Positions 49,667-60,384 of a stretch of DNA of 64,000 nucleotides are shown piece by piece; position 1 is the first letter of the stretch; each line of letters starts with the position of its first letter. Below the pieces are notes generated by a model, which was not told the DNA's origin, did not search any database, and saw only the letters and a list, made by a program, of their open reading frames with translations. The DNA comes from Morganella morganii (GTDB lineage: Bacteria > Pseudomonadota > Gammaproteobacteria > Enterobacterales > Enterobacteriaceae). The position numbers were made by a program, and so were the translations under genes. The stretch is taken from the NCBI RefSeq assembly GCF_019242955.1, contig NZ_CP066129.1:2170001-2234000 (forward strand). Reading direction: 5' to 3'.

Positions 49667-50614
49667 TCAGTGTGCCGGGGACGCGTCATCCGCTTTCAGC
49701 AATAAAACCCCGGCACCAAATATCTCACCGGTTTCCTGTATGAAATCACTGAATTTCCGGCTCTCTTCTTTATCCGTTTTATTCTCTTTATCACTGTGCA
49801 GTAATAACTGACGGTAATAGTTTGCCATCCGCATCAGTACCCTGTGATAACGGCTGTATATTTCATATTTTCTGGTCACATCCGTCTGATTCTGAAACTC
49901 CGCCATAATCCCGGTTATTTCCGCCGCAGCCTGACGCAATTCCGGATCCTGAAACTGAATGTCGCGCAGGCGGATATGATTATTGATATCCGCATCCTGT
50001 TCCGGCCTGATCACCGTGTCATCAGGCAATGAACTGACACCGCGCGGGTTGTATTCCAGAAAGCGGCGAAACTCTTTCTCATTCATACAGACGGTTACCA
50101 TTCCCTTTTCACCGGCGACAAATTTATCCAGAACGGCCTTAATATCGGGAATATCAGAAAAATAACGGCATTTAAACATATTATTATCGATAATTTCTGC
50201 ATTGCTGGTCTGCAATGGCCCCTGATAATAATGGCCGTCAAATTTAAACGTCTTAATAAGAGAGTTAAACTGCGGCGAATACAATGTATCACCGTCATGG
50301 ATGGTGTAAGAATAATAACGGGCACGGGACGGATTCAGGATTCCGCCGCTGTTCCCGGGATACGCCAGAAAGGAAATCTGCTGTCCCTGCGGGGTCTCCA
50401 GCTTATTCAGACCGGAGGGCAGATACGTAATTCCCTCCGAATCGTGTGCAAGATGATAACTTTTTCCGTTTACCGTAAAAAACAGGTCATCCCCGGTAAT
50501 ATTACTGTAGTAATACCGGCTCAGCTCTGGCGTATCACGCTGTGTTCCGTCACCGCATCCGGAAAGCAGAAAGATGAGCGTTAACAGACCGCATCGGGTT
50601 ATCGCAATAATCAT
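49667..50614 (-). CDS. Lipoprotein of unknown function
   Basis: A 315-residue protein with a lipoprotein signal (lipobox LLSGC, Cys at residue 20). The mature part begins GDGTQRDTPELSRYYY, is polar with many Tyr residues, and ends with a charged, probably helical region (about 215-300). I recognise no family. It occupies the place between yciK and rluB where E. coli has btuR, is more AT-rich than its neighbours and has its own orientation, so a later insertion is plausible. Confidence 0.7.
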   Translation of the reverse strand: MIIAITRCGLLTLIFLLSGCGDGTQRDTPELSRYYYSNITGDDLFFTVNGKSYHLAHDSEGITYLPSGLNKLETPQGQQISFLAYPGNSGGILNPSRARYYSYTIHDGDTLYSPQFNSLIKTFKFDGHYYQGPLQTSNAEIIDNNMFKCRYFSDIPDIKAVLDKFVAGEKGMVTVCMNEKEFRRFLEYNPRGVSSLPDDTVIRPEQDADINNHIRLRDIQFQDPELRQAAAEITGIMAEFQNQTDVTRKYEIYSRYHRVLMRMANYYRQLLLHSDKENKTDKEESRKFSDFIQETGEIFGAGVLLLKADDASPAH

Positions 50615-50713
50615 CTCCTCGCAGAGAAACCGCTGTTTTCCGGTTATTCACCGGCGGAAAATAGTGTTTTGATTATTTTAACTCACCCGGCAGGTATTTG
50701 CATGATCCCTGTA

Positions 50714-50748
50714 AAAAAACGTCCCGTGTTTTGAACACAGGACGTTTA
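50714..50748 (-). terminator. rluB terminator
   Basis: AAACGTCCCGTGTT pairs with AACACAGGACGTTT with one mismatch, loop TTG, followed on the minus strand by a T-run. Confidence 0.8.
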
Positions 50749-50803
50749 TAAACGCGGATTCAGACTGAAATAACAGAAATACCGGTTTTATATCACCGGA
50801 TTA

Positions 50804-51736
50804 TTATTTACCGGTACGGCGTTTCTGTGTATTTCCGGTGCCCTGTCGGCTTGATGCCGGACGCCCGGAATTACGTTTTGATGCGGTGGTGCCTATTTGT
50901 GAGTGACGTTTTACCGCACGGCGAATCTGATTCGCTTTGATCCGGCGTTTATCACTTTCCACTGAAACCTTCGTGGTGGTTTCCGGTGACAGGCCCACCA
51001 GTTCCCGCAGATAGTTGGTTTTTTCCAGGTTCAGTTCCACCCAGCCGCCGCGGGGCAGCGCTTTAGGCAGATCGATATCACCATAACGGACACGGATCAG
51101 GCGGCTGACCTGCACACCGACCGCTTCCCACATCCGGCGGACCTCGCGGTTACGCCCCTCTGTCAGCGAGACGTTAAACCACTGGTTGATACCTTCCCCG
51201 CCCTTGAATTTCAGTGAACGGAACGAGGCCGGACCATCTTCCAGCTGAACGCCCTTAAGCAGCTGATTGCGTTTGGCATCATCAACTTCACCGAAAACGC
51301 GGACCGCGTATTCACGCTCCACTTCACGGCTCGGGTGCATCAGGCGGTTTGCCAGTTCCCCGTCAGTCGTGAACAGCAGCAGACCACTGGTATTCACATC
51401 CAGGCGGCCGACCGCAATCCAGCGGGCTCCCTGAATGCGCGGCAGACGATCGAAAACCGTCGGACGGCCGTCCGGGTCGTGGCGGGTACATAATTCCCCT
51501 TCCGGCTTATAATAAGCCAGCACCCGGCACGGGTTTTTCTGTGCATCTTTGATACCTAAAACCCGGCCGTCAAGGCGGATTTTGGCGTTGGTATTAACAT
51601 CGATACGGTCACCCAGTGTGGCGGTTTTGCCATCAATAGAGATACGGCCCGCTTCGATATAACTTTCAATTTCGCGGCGTGAGCCATGCCCTGCATGCGC
51701 TAACACCTTTTGTAACTTTTCTGTTTTCTGGCTCAT
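50804..51736 (-). CDS. rluB: 23S rRNA pseudouridine 2605 synthase
   Basis: RluB modifies U2605 of 23S rRNA. The 310-residue protein has an N-terminal S4 domain ([19 protein letters not shown]), the catalytic Asp in [13 protein letters not shown], and a basic C-terminal tail ([20 protein letters not shown]). The start MSQKTEK follows AGAGGGTG; a longer frame to 51796 is not supported. Confidence 0.95.
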   Translation of the reverse strand: MSQKTEKLQKVLAHAGHGSRREIESYIEAGRISIDGKTATLGDRIDVNTNAKIRLDGRVLGIKDAQKNPCRVLAYYKPEGELCTRHDPDGRPTVFDRLPRIQGARWIAVGRLDVNTSGLLLFTTDGELANRLMHPSREVEREYAVRVFGEVDDAKRNQLLKGVQLEDGPASFRSLKFKGGEGINQWFNVSLTEGRNREVRRMWEAVGVQVSRLIRVRYGDIDLPKALPRGGWVELNLEKTNYLRELVGLSPETTTKVSVESDKRRIKANQIRRAVKRHSQIGTTASKRNSGRPASSRQGTGNTQKRRTGK

Positions 51737-51846
51737 TGAGCACCCTCTGCTGTCGCCTTCACAGGCGTCATAAAAATCAACCGCAGCATTATACACAGGT
51801 TAATGCACGGCGCTAACGCATTTTACACATCTGACGCTCACCGCAA

Positions 51847-52467
51847 TCACCGGAACGGCGTGACATCTCCGGTTCCTTCACGCACCACCACCGGTACGTC
51901 GTCAGTCAGATCGATTACTGTGGTCGGCTGCTGACCGATATAACCACCGTGGATCACCAGGTCAACCTGTTTGCCCAGGGTATCATTAATTTCTTCCGGG
52001 TCAGATTCCGCAAAATCATTACCCGGCAGAATCAGACTGGCCGACATCAGCGGCTGTCCCATTGCGGCAAGTAAATCCATCGCAATCGGATTCGACGGAA
52101 TACGCAGACCGATAGTTTTACGTTTTTCACTCATCAGACGGCGCGGTACTTCTTTTGTCGCCCGCAGAATAAAGGTGTAATTGCCCGGCGTATTATTTTT
52201 GATTAAACGGAATACAGTATTATCCACATGCGCATACGTGGAGATATCCGATAAATCACGGCACATCAGGGTAAAGTTATGGTTACTGTCTATCTGACGC
52301 AGGCGGCAGATCCGTTGTAACGCATCTTTATCTTCCAGGCGGCAGCCGATGGCATAACCGGAGTCGGTCGGGTAAATCACCACACCGCCTTTATTAAAAA
52401 TATCCACGCTCTGGCTAATCAGGCGTGCCTGCGGGTTATCCGGATGGATATAAAACATCTGGCCCAT
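51847..52467 (-). CDS. yciO: YciO, YrdC/Sua5-like protein
   Basis: A 206-residue protein of the YrdC/YciO family. YPTDSGYAIGC, KNNTPGNYTFIL and LRIPSNPIA form the nucleotide-binding pocket seen in TsaC. E. coli YciO has an RNA-binding fold and weak threonylcarbamoyl-AMP activity at best. It lies between rnm (13 bp) and rluB (110 bp) on the same strand, a probable operon. Confidence 0.93.
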   Translation of the reverse strand: MGQMFYIHPDNPQARLISQSVDIFNKGGVVIYPTDSGYAIGCRLEDKDALQRICRLRQIDSNHNFTLMCRDLSDISTYAHVDNTVFRLIKNNTPGNYTFILRATKEVPRRLMSEKRKTIGLRIPSNPIAMDLLAAMGQPLMSASLILPGNDFAESDPEEINDTLGKQVDLVIHGGYIGQQPTTVIDLTDDVPVVVREGTGDVTPFR

Positions 52468-52480
52468 GTTGTTTCCTCTG

Positions 52481-53350
52481 TTAATCCTTCAATGACCAAT
52501 CCTGCCAGATTGGTATCACATCACCCGGCAACCACAATTTACGGCCCAGTTCTATCCACGAACACGGCTGATGAAAATCGGAGCCCTGGGAGGCTTTTAA
52601 TTCGTATGTTACGGCATACTGCGCCAGTGTCCGGCGCTCATCCGGAGCCTGCTGACACTGCGCCACTTCCATGGCATCGCCCCCGGCCTGTTTAAAGAAA
52701 CCGCACAGACGTTTAAGCCACTTTGCAGATAAACCATAACGCCCGGGATGTGCCAGCACCGCCTGCCCGCCGGCGGCATGAACCGCTTTCACCGCATCAG
52801 GAATATCACACCACTGCGGCGGCACATAGCCGGTTTTGTTGCGGGCAAGATAGCGTTTGAACACCTTCGGAATCGTCGGTTCCACGCCGCGGGCAATCAA
52901 TACCCGGGCGAAATGTCCGCGGGTGACTTCTCCGCCCTGAGCCAGCGCATTCGCCTCTTCCCAGGTGCCTTCAATCCCGGCCTTTGCCAGCCGTTCACTG
53001 ATAAGCATGCCGCGTGCCCGGCGCCGCGCTGACTGCTGCGCCAGTAATTCTGTCATTGCCGGATGGGTAATATCAATATTCAGTCCGACAATATGGATCT
53101 CATGATGTTCCCAAAGTGTTGATATTTCAACACCATTAATCACTTTTAGCGGCAAATTATTTGCCTGCTGATAATGATGCGCCGCCGGAAGTGCATCCGT
53201 GGTGTCGTGATCGGTAATTGCCAGCACGGTCACGCCCATCTCAACGGCTCTGTCCAGTAACTGCTCCGGTGTCAGCATGCCGTCTGACGCAGTGGTATGG
53301 CTGTGTAAATCATAGCACGACAGGTCGAGACCTGTATTTTCCGGCTCCAT
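52481..53350 (-). CDS. rnm: RNase AM (YciV), PHP-domain 5'-3' exonuclease
   Basis: A 289-residue PHP-family phosphoesterase. Metal ligands are seen in YDLHSHTTASDG, ITDHDTTDA, GVEIST and SQGSDFH. In E. coli this enzyme trims 5' ends of rRNAs and removes nucleotides from pAp. The start MEPENTG follows AAGGGAG; the open frame up to 53461 would run into the trp promoter. It is divergent from trpL. Confidence 0.92.
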   Translation of the reverse strand: MEPENTGLDLSCYDLHSHTTASDGMLTPEQLLDRAVEMGVTVLAITDHDTTDALPAAHHYQQANNLPLKVINGVEISTLWEHHEIHIVGLNIDITHPAMTELLAQQSARRRARGMLISERLAKAGIEGTWEEANALAQGGEVTRGHFARVLIARGVEPTIPKVFKRYLARNKTGYVPPQWCDIPDAVKAVHAAGGQAVLAHPGRYGLSAKWLKRLCGFFKQAGGDAMEVAQCQQAPDERRTLAQYAVTYELKASQGSDFHQPCSWIELGRKLWLPGDVIPIWQDWSLKD

Positions 53351-53449
53351 CGCGTCTCCCTTCTGTTCTGACAACGCTTTGTCTGAGGTGACCTCATGAC
53401 ATTTCATCACCCGCCTTTTTGCGGGCAGCACAGTATTCCACAAAAAGCC

Positions 53450-53484
53450 TTGACACACCAATCTCGATCTAGTTAACTAGTACG
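53450..53484 (+). promoter_or_regulatory. trp promoter and TrpR operator
   Basis: TTGACA (53450-53455), 17 bases, TTAACT (53473-53478) is the same promoter as in E. coli. The -10 is inside CTAGTTAACTAG (53469-53480), the centre of the TrpR operator, within CGATCTAGTTAACTAGTACG. Confidence 0.95.
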
Positions 53485-53528
53485 CAGAACGAGTTATCTG
53501 TAATCACTGTTTATACTAAGGACATCCC

Positions 53529-53609
53529 ATGAACATGCACAAACTGAACAATCGTTGGTGGCGCAATCTTTCCCGTCGGGCGGAATGGTTGTGCGTGCAT
53601 GTCAGTTAA
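53529..53609 (+). CDS. trpL: trp operon leader peptide
   Basis: A 26-residue leader peptide, MNMHKLNNRWWRNLSRRAEW and six more residues, with tandem Trp codons at 10-11 and a third at 20. AAGGA precedes the ATG. Stalling at these codons when Trp-tRNA is scarce controls the attenuator at 53631-53655. Confidence 0.95.
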   Translation: MNMHKLNNRWWRNLSRRAEWLCVHVS

Positions 53610-53630
53610 CCGGCTGTACCAAAGCACAGA

Positions 53631-53655
53631 ACCCGCCCCCGTGGCGGGTTTTTTT
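53631..53655 (+). terminator. trp attenuator
   Basis: ACCCGCC and GGCGGGT form the terminator stem, followed by TTTTTT. It ends 32 bp before trpE. Confidence 0.93.
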
Positions 53656-53687
53656 ATGGCAAAAATTCACTTAGCAAGGTAATTATT

Positions 53688-55238
53688 ATGGTCAGCACGA
53701 TTTTCAGACAACATATCCGGACAGATTATCCGGCTTATCAGCCCGACCCGGCGGCGGTATTTACCGCACTTTGTGCACAGCGCCCTGCAACGCTGTTATT
53801 AGAATCCGCCGAAATCGCGTCCAGAGCAAACTTAAAAAGCATGCTGGTTCTGCACAGCGCGCTGCGTATCCGCTGTACCGGACACACCGTGACCGCAGAA
53901 GCCCTGACCGCCAATGGCGCGGCACTGCTGCCGGTATTACAGGATCGCCTGTCCGCCGGAACAATCAGCGGGAACACGCTGACACTGCACTTCACGGCCC
54001 CGGATGCTTATGCGGATGAAGATACCCGTCTGCGTGCCGCCTCTGTCTTTGATGTGCTGCGTACTCTGATGAATCTGCCGTCACAGGCAGATGAGCGACA
54101 CACCCTGTTTTGCGGCGGACTGTTCAGTTATGACCTGGTCGCTGCATTTGAAGCACTGCCGGCGGTTGAGCGCACCAACCGCTGTCCGGATTACTGCTTT
54201 TATCTGGCAGAAACGCTGCTGACCATCGATCACCAGCAGCAGACCAGCGAGCTCATCTCCCTGACTTTTACAGCGGATGCAACAGAACAAGCCCGCCTGA
54301 CTGAGCAGCATCAGCAGATATTAACCGCACTGGCACAACCGGTAACCGCATCCGGCACTGTCGCACCGGTTGACATCAACGTGACAACGTCACATTCAGA
54401 TGCGGATTTCTGCACTATCGTTAATCAGTTAAAACAGTCCATCGTTCAGGGTGATATTTTCCAGGTCGTGCCGTCACGCCGCTTTCAGTTACCGTGTCCG
54501 TCTCCGATGGCCGCTTACCGCGAACTGAAAACCCGTAATCCGAGCCCGTACCTGTTCTTTATGCAGGATGCGGATTTCACCCTGTTCGGTGCATCGCCGG
54601 AAAGTGCCCTGAAATATGACCCGCTGACCAATCAGATTGAAATCTACCCGATTGCCGGCACCCGTCCGCGCGGTCTGTCAGCAGACGGTTCAGTCGATGC
54701 CGATAAAGACAGCCGTCTGGAGCTGGATCTGCGTACTGACCAGAAAGAGCTGGCTGAGCATTTCATGCTGGTGGATCTGGCCCGCAACGACCTCGCCCGT
54801 ATCTGCCGTCCGGGCAGCCGCAGTGTGGCGGAACTGACCAAAGTGGATCGCTATGCCTTTGTTATGCATCTGGTATCCCGTGTCACCGGCGAATTACGTG
54901 GTGACCTTGATATTTTTCATGCCTATCAGGCCTGCATGAACATGGGTACACTCACCGGCGCACCAAAAGTCCGCGCAATGGAACTGATTGCACAGGCAGA
55001 AAAAGTCCGCCGCGGCAGCTACGGCGGCGCAGTCGGCTATTTTCGCGGCGATACCACGTTTGATACCTGTATCGTCATCCGCTCTGCCTATGTCGAAAAC
55101 GGTATTGCCACAGTGCAGGCCGGCGGCGGCGTGGTTCTGGATTCCGACCCGCAGGCGGAAGCCGATGAAAACCGCAACAAAGCCCGCGCGGTGATCCGCG
55201 CCATCACCCGCGCCCATCATGCAGAGGAGACATTCTGA
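53688..55238 (+). CDS. trpE: Anthranilate synthase component I
   Basis: TrpE makes anthranilate from chorismate, using ammonia passed from TrpG. The 516-residue protein has the LLESA feedback-binding motif near residue 37, and the catalytic blocks [17 protein letters not shown] and [12 protein letters not shown]. Length is normal. Its TGA overlaps the ATG of trpG, so synthesis of the two subunits is coupled. Confidence 0.97.
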   Translation: MVSTIFRQHIRTDYPAYQPDPAAVFTALCAQRPATLLLESAEIASRANLKSMLVLHSALRIRCTGHTVTAEALTANGAALLPVLQDRLSAGTISGNTLTLHFTAPDAYADEDTRLRAASVFDVLRTLMNLPSQADERHTLFCGGLFSYDLVAAFEALPAVERTNRCPDYCFYLAETLLTIDHQQQTSELISLTFTADATEQARLTEQHQQILTALAQPVTASGTVAPVDINVTTSHSDADFCTIVNQLKQSIVQGDIFQVVPSRRFQLPCPSPMAAYRELKTRNPSPYLFFMQDADFTLFGASPESALKYDPLTNQIEIYPIAGTRPRGLSADGSVDADKDSRLELDLRTDQKELAEHFMLVDLARNDLARICRPGSRSVAELTKVDRYAFVMHLVSRVTGELRGDLDIFHAYQACMNMGTLTGAPKVRAMELIAQAEKVRRGSYGGAVGYFRGDTTFDTCIVIRSAYVENGIATVQAGGGVVLDSDPQAEADENRNKARAVIRAITRAHHAEETF

Positions 55239-55816
55239 TGGCTGATATTTTACTGCTCGATAATGTCGATTCCTTTACTTATAACCTGGCCGATCAGTTC
55301 CGTGCTCAGGGGCATCAGGTGGTGATTTACCGTAACCGTGTACCGGCGGATGTCATTCTTGCCGCCCTGGAAACAATGGAAAATCCGGTACTGGTGCTCT
55401 CTCCGGGACCGGGAAAGCCAGCAGATGCCGGATGCCAGCCGGACGTGCTGAGCCGTGTCAGAGGCCGTTATCCGGTGATCGGTATTTGTCTGGGGCATCA
55501 GGCCATTGTGGAGGCCTACGGCGGCAAAGTCAGCCACGCCGGTGCGGTGCTTCACGGTAAAGCCAGCCAGTTGCATCACGATGAGCAATCCATGTTTTCC
55601 GGTCTGCCGAACCCGATGAAAGTGGCACGCTATCACTCCCTGGCGGCAGAAATCATCCCGGAAACACTGACCGTGTGTGCCACCAGCGACAATATTGTGA
55701 TGGCCGTCCGCCATGAACAGGACAAAGTCTGCGGTTTACAGTTTCATCCCGAATCCGTTCTGACACCGGACGGTGCAGCCCTGCTGGCCAATACCCTGGC
55801 GTGGGCACAGGCATAA
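55238..55816 (+). CDS. trpG: Anthranilate synthase component II (glutaminase), unfused
   Basis: A 192-residue class I glutamine amidotransferase that supplies ammonia to TrpE. The nucleophile Cys is in GICLGHQ (about residue 84), and the His-x-Glu pair is in FHPES. It is a separate gene with its own stop, then a 45-bp gap before trpD. In E. coli and Salmonella these two are fused, so this is useful for placing the organism. Confidence 0.96.
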   Translation: MADILLLDNVDSFTYNLADQFRAQGHQVVIYRNRVPADVILAALETMENPVLVLSPGPGKPADAGCQPDVLSRVRGRYPVIGICLGHQAIVEAYGGKVSHAGAVLHGKASQLHHDEQSMFSGLPNPMKVARYHSLAAEIIPETLTVCATSDNIVMAVRHEQDKVCGLQFHPESVLTPDGAALLANTLAWAQA

Positions 55817-55861
55817 CTCAACCTGAAAAACAGATAAAAAAACAGATTAAGGAACAGAGAG

Positions 55862-56860
55862 ATGCAAACATTATTTGAAAAACTTTACCGGGGCGAAACA
55901 CTGACACTGGCAGAAAGCCGGGAATTATTTTCCGCCATCATCCGGGGTGAGCTGAGTGAAACCCAGCTGGCGGCGGCTCTGATCAGCATGAAAATGCGCG
56001 GTGAACAACCGGATGAAATCGCCGGTGCCGCGCAGGCCTGTCTGAACAATGCGCGTGCCTTCCCGCGCCCGGATTACCGTTTCAGTGATATTGTCGGTAC
56101 CGGCGGTGATGCCTCTGACAGTATCAATATCTCTACGGCCAGTGCTTTTGTGGCGGCAGCCTGCGGGATCAAAGTCGCCAAACACGGCAGCCGCAGCGTA
56201 TCAAGTAAAACCGGTTCTTCCGATTTACTGAACGCGTTCGGGATCGCACTGGATACCCCGGCGGATGTATCCCGCAGCGCACTGGATGATGTCGGTGTCT
56301 GTTTTCTGTTTGCCCCGCACTATCACGACGGCTTCCGTTTCGCCGCACCGGTGCGTCAGCAGCTGAAAACCCGTACATTATTTAATGTCCTCGGCCCGCT
56401 GATCAACCCGGCCCGGCCACCGGTTGCCCTGATTGGCGTGTACAGCCCGGCGCTGATCCGGCCTGTCGCGGAAACCCTGAAAGTTCTCGGCTATCAGCGC
56501 GCCGCCGTGGTGCACAGCGGCGGGATGGATGAAGTCTCCCTGCATGCGCCGACGCAGGTGGCCGAGCTGCATCACGGGGAGATCCGTGAATACCGCCTGA
56601 CCACAGAAGACTTCGGCCTGCCGGGTTATGACATGCGGGAACTGCGCGGCGGCACCCCGGAAGAAAACCGTCAGTTGCTGACCCGGTTATTGCAGGGAGA
56701 AGGCACAGCAGCCCAGAGTCATGCGGTGGCCGCCAATGTCGCCCTGCTGATGAAACTCAATGATAACGAAGATTTACAGGATAATGCACAGCATGCGCTG
56801 GCAATGATCCGCAGTGGTAACGCCTTTGAGCGCGTCACCGCCCTGGCCGCGAGAGGATAA
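55862..56860 (+). CDS. trpD: Anthranilate phosphoribosyltransferase
   Basis: TrpD transfers phosphoribose to anthranilate. The 332 residues include the glycine loop [15 protein letters not shown], the [15 protein letters not shown] block for PRPP and magnesium, and [11 protein letters not shown]. It starts after AGGAACAGAG and ends three bases before trpC. Length is that of a stand-alone TrpD. Confidence 0.96.
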   Translation: MQTLFEKLYRGETLTLAESRELFSAIIRGELSETQLAAALISMKMRGEQPDEIAGAAQACLNNARAFPRPDYRFSDIVGTGGDASDSINISTASAFVAAACGIKVAKHGSRSVSSKTGSSDLLNAFGIALDTPADVSRSALDDVGVCFLFAPHYHDGFRFAAPVRQQLKTRTLFNVLGPLINPARPPVALIGVYSPALIRPVAETLKVLGYQRAAVVHSGGMDEVSLHAPTQVAELHHGEIREYRLTTEDFGLPGYDMRELRGGTPEENRQLLTRLLQGEGTAAQSHAVAANVALLMKLNDNEDLQDNAQHALAMIRSGNAFERVTALAARG

Positions 56861-56863
56861 ACC

Positions 56864-58231
56864 ATGAAAGGCACCGTATTAGAACAAATCGTGAATGACA
56901 AACGTATTTCCCTGATTGCACGGAAAAAACAGGAGCCGTTACTGAGCTTCGCGGATAACCTGCCGCTGAGTGACCGCGATTTTTATCAGGCACTGCGCGA
57001 TGCGGACACCGCCTTTATTCTGGAGTGTAAAAAAGCATCTCCGTCCAAAGGGCTGATTCGTCAGGATTTTAATCTCAGTGAAATCGCGGCGGCTTATGCC
57101 CCGTATGCCTCCGCAGTGTCGGTACTGACGGACGAAAAGTATTTTCAGGGACAACATGACTATCTGCGGCAGGTGCGCGCACTGATCACACAGCCGGTCT
57201 TGTGCAAAGACTTTATTATTGATGCTTATCAGGTGTATCTCGCCCGTCACTACGGCGCGGATGCGATCCTGCTGATGCTCTCGGTGCTAAATGATGCGGA
57301 CTATCACTCATTGTCCACACTGGCACACTCCCTCAATATGGGGGTGCTGACAGAAGTCAGTACGGAAGAAGAACTGAGCCGCGCTGTTGCCCTGGATGCG
57401 CAGGTTATCGGTATTAATAACCGTGATCTGCGTGACCTGTCCATTGATCGCCGCCGGACTGCGGATTTTGCCCCGCACATCCCTGCTGACCGCATTGTTA
57501 TCAGTGAATCCGGCATTACCACACATCAGCATATCCGCGAATTACGCCCGCATGCTGACGGATTCCTGATCGGCAGTGCCATTATGGCGCAGCCGGATTT
57601 GGATCTGGCTATCCGCCGCCTGATTTACGGCGAACACAAAGTCTGCGGCCTGACCCGCGCGGAAGATGCCCGTGCAGCTTATGATGCCGGTGCGGCTTTC
57701 GGCGGACTGATTTTTGTCGGCAAATCGCCGCGTTATGTGGATGAAACTCAGGCCGCAGAGGTGATGCACGGAGCACCGCTGGCGTATATCGGCGTATTCC
57801 GCAACCACGACCCGGCAGATATCGCTGCCGTTGCACGCCGCCTGAAACTGCACGCTGTTCAGTTACACGGTGATGAGGATGAACATGATATCGCGCTGCT
57901 GCGATTACATCTCCCGGCGACGTGTGAGATCTGGAAAGCGCTGGATATGTCTCACGGTTCGGACATCACCGTTCCGGACGGCGTGGTGCGGCTGGTGCTG
58001 GATAACGGCAAAGGCGGTACCGGGCAGACGTTCAACTGGCAGACCCTGCCGCCCTCACTGCCGGTACCTTTTACCCTCGCAGGCGGGCTGAATGCGGAAA
58101 ATTGTGTCTCCGCAGCCGCCTCCGGTGCCGCCGGGCTGGATTTTAACTCCGGTGCGGAGTCCGCCCCCGGTATTAAAGATGCAGAGAAACTCCGTCAAAT
58201 ATTTAATCAATTACATCAGCAAGTTGCCTGA
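56864..58231 (+). CDS. trpCF: Bifunctional indole-3-glycerol phosphate synthase / PRA isomerase
   Basis: A 455-residue fusion. The N-terminal half is IGPS (ECKKASPSKGLI, VLCKDFIID, ISESGITT) and the C-terminal half is PRA isomerase (KVCGLTRAEDA, GAPLAYIGVF, LAGGLNAENC). The two barrels catalyse successive steps. The fusion is the usual enterobacterial form. It is 33 bp before trpB. Confidence 0.96.
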   Translation: MKGTVLEQIVNDKRISLIARKKQEPLLSFADNLPLSDRDFYQALRDADTAFILECKKASPSKGLIRQDFNLSEIAAAYAPYASAVSVLTDEKYFQGQHDYLRQVRALITQPVLCKDFIIDAYQVYLARHYGADAILLMLSVLNDADYHSLSTLAHSLNMGVLTEVSTEEELSRAVALDAQVIGINNRDLRDLSIDRRRTADFAPHIPADRIVISESGITTHQHIRELRPHADGFLIGSAIMAQPDLDLAIRRLIYGEHKVCGLTRAEDARAAYDAGAAFGGLIFVGKSPRYVDETQAAEVMHGAPLAYIGVFRNHDPADIAAVARRLKLHAVQLHGDEDEHDIALLRLHLPATCEIWKALDMSHGSDITVPDGVVRLVLDNGKGGTGQTFNWQTLPPSLPVPFTLAGGLNAENCVSAAASGAAGLDFNSGAESAPGIKDAEKLRQIFNQLHQQVA

Positions 58232-58264
58232 CTGACGACTGAAAAGAAAAAGGATCAGAAAACA

Positions 58265-59455
58265 ATGAGTAAATTAAATCCCTACTTTGGTGAATTCGGC
58301 GGGCAGTTTGTGCCGCAGATTTTAATCCCGGCTCTCGATCAGCTCGAAGATGCCTTTATTGCTGCTCAGGAAGACCCGGAATTTCAGCGTGAATTTACCG
58401 ATCTGCTGCAAAACTATGCCGGACGGCCGACTGCCCTGACGCTGTGCAAAAACCTGACGGCAGGCAGCAAAACCAAACTGTATCTGAAGCGTGAAGATTT
58501 ACTGCACGGCGGCGCGCACAAAACCAACCAGGTACTCGGCCAGGCACTGCTGGCAAAACGGATGGGTAAAACCGAAATTATTGCCGAAACCGGTGCCGGA
58601 CAACACGGTGTGGCAGCCGCACTGGCCAGCGCACTGCTCGGCCTGAAATGCCGCGTGTATATGGGTGCAAAAGACGTGGAACGTCAGTCACCAAACGTAT
58701 TCCGTATGCGGCTGATGGGCGCGGAAGTCATTCCGGTACACAGCGGCTCCGCCACCCTGAAAGATGCCTGTAATGAGGCACTGCGCGACTGGAGCGGCAA
58801 CTATGACCGTGCGCACTATTTATTAGGCACAGCGGCCGGCCCGCATCCGTACCCGACTATTGTCCGCGAATTTCAGCGTATGATCGGTGATGAAGCCCGC
58901 GCGCAGATCCTCACCCGCGAAGGCCGCCTGCCGGATGCGGTGATCGCCTGTATCGGCGGCGGTTCAAACGCCATCGGTGCGTTTGCCGGGTTTATTCCGG
59001 ATGAATCTGTTGCCCTGATCGGTGTCGAACCGGCAGGACACGGCATTGAAACCGGCGAACACGGTGCACCACTCAAACATGGCCGCATTGGTATCTACTT
59101 CGGTATGAAATCACCGATGATGCAGACAGAAGACGGTCAGATCGAGGAATCTTACTCTATCTCCGCCGGTCTGGACTTCCCGTCTGTCGGGCCGCAGCAC
59201 GCATATCTGAATGCTATCGGCCGGGCGGATTATGTTTCCGCCACCGATGATGAGGCACTGGACGCATTCAAAACCCTGAGCCGTCAGGAAGGCATTATCC
59301 CGGCGCTGGAATCCTCCCATGCCCTGGCACACGCACTGAAAATGATCCGTGAAAATCCGGAGAAAGAACAAATTCTTATCGTCAATATTTCCGGTCGCGG
59401 AGACAAAGATATTTTCACTGTTTATGACATTTTTAAAGCAAGAGGTGATTTCTGA
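58265..59455 (+). CDS. trpB: Tryptophan synthase beta chain
   Basis: TrpB joins indole and serine to make tryptophan, using PLP bound to the Lys of GGAHKTNQ. The 396 residues also show GAGQHGVA and the phosphate-binding GGGSNAIG. The stop overlaps the trpA start by one base. It appears complete, so tryptophan could still be made from indole even if trpA is inactive. Confidence 0.97.
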   Translation: MSKLNPYFGEFGGQFVPQILIPALDQLEDAFIAAQEDPEFQREFTDLLQNYAGRPTALTLCKNLTAGSKTKLYLKREDLLHGGAHKTNQVLGQALLAKRMGKTEIIAETGAGQHGVAAALASALLGLKCRVYMGAKDVERQSPNVFRMRLMGAEVIPVHSGSATLKDACNEALRDWSGNYDRAHYLLGTAAGPHPYPTIVREFQRMIGDEARAQILTREGRLPDAVIACIGGGSNAIGAFAGFIPDESVALIGVEPAGHGIETGEHGAPLKHGRIGIYFGMKSPMMQTEDGQIEESYSISAGLDFPSVGPQHAYLNAIGRADYVSATDDEALDAFKTLSRQEGIIPALESSHALAHALKMIRENPEKEQILIVNISGRGDKDIFTVYDIFKARGDF

Positions 59456-60260
59456 TGAGCCGGTATGAACAACTTTTTCAGCGTTTGCAGTCCCGTAATC
59501 AGGGTGCGTTTATCCCGTTTGTCACTCTGGGTGATCCGTCTGCTGACGTTTCCCTGCAAATTATCGATGCGCTGGTGGCCGGTGGTGCCGATGCTCTGGA
59601 AATCGGCATTCCGTTTTCTGACCCGCTGGCAGACGGCCCGGTGATTCAGGATGCTAACCTGCGCGCCTTTGCCGCCGGTATGACCCCGGCACGCTGCTTT
59701 GAACTGATTTCACAAATCCGTGCAAAGTATCCTGAACTGCCGGTGGGGCTGCTGATGTATGCCAATCTGGTGTTTCATAACGGCATTGAACAGTTTTATG
59801 AAACCGCTGCAAACGCCGGTGTGGATTCCGTGCTGATCGCCGATGTGCCGCTGCATGAATCTCAGCCGTTCCGTGATGCCGCACTGGCAAATAATATCGC
59901 ACCGGTCTTTATCTGCCCGCCGGATGCGGATGATAAGTTACTGGAAACACTGGCTGCCGCCGGAAAAGGTATACCTACCTGCTCTCCCGTGCCGGTGTGA
60001 CCGGGACAGAAAAGCGGGCGGAGAAATCCCTGGCCGACCTGACCGCAAAACTGACCGCACTGAATGCCGCCCCGCCGGTTCAGGGATTCGGGATCTCCGA
60101 ACCGGAACAAGTGCAGGAATCATTGCGCAATGGTGCCGCCGGGGCAATTTCCGGCTCGGCTGTGGTAAAAATCATCGCCGCAAATCTGGATAATGTCCCT
60201 GTGATGTGTCAGAAACTGCGGGAATTTACGCAGAAAATGAAAAACGCAACGCAATTATAA
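59455..60260 (+). pseudogene. trpA: Tryptophan synthase alpha chain, broken by a one-base deletion
   Basis: TrpA releases indole from indole-glycerol phosphate and passes it to TrpB. The first frame has the catalytic Glu in [16 protein letters not shown] and runs to [12 protein letters not shown], ending at 60000. The family sequence [19 protein letters not shown] requires one more T between 59970 and 59971. With it, the frame continues to [11 protein letters not shown] and [15 protein letters not shown], ending at 60260 (about 268 residues, normal). As written, the last third is lost. The site is a TT, not a long homopolymer. Sequencing error and mutation are both open. Confidence 0.87.
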
Positions 60261-60272
60261 GTTTTCACCCGG

Positions 60273-60299
60273 CCCGCTGTTAACAGCGGGTTATTTTTT
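60273..60299 (+). terminator. trp operon terminator
   Basis: CCCGCTGTTAACAGCGGG is a perfect 18-base palindrome followed by TTATTTTTT. Confidence 0.93.
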
Positions 60300-60384
60300 G
60301 TTGAGAAACATTTGGTTTTCATTAATACTAAAAGGGTCAGGCACATATTATTCTGCTATCCGTGCCGGTAATTAGGAGAACATC

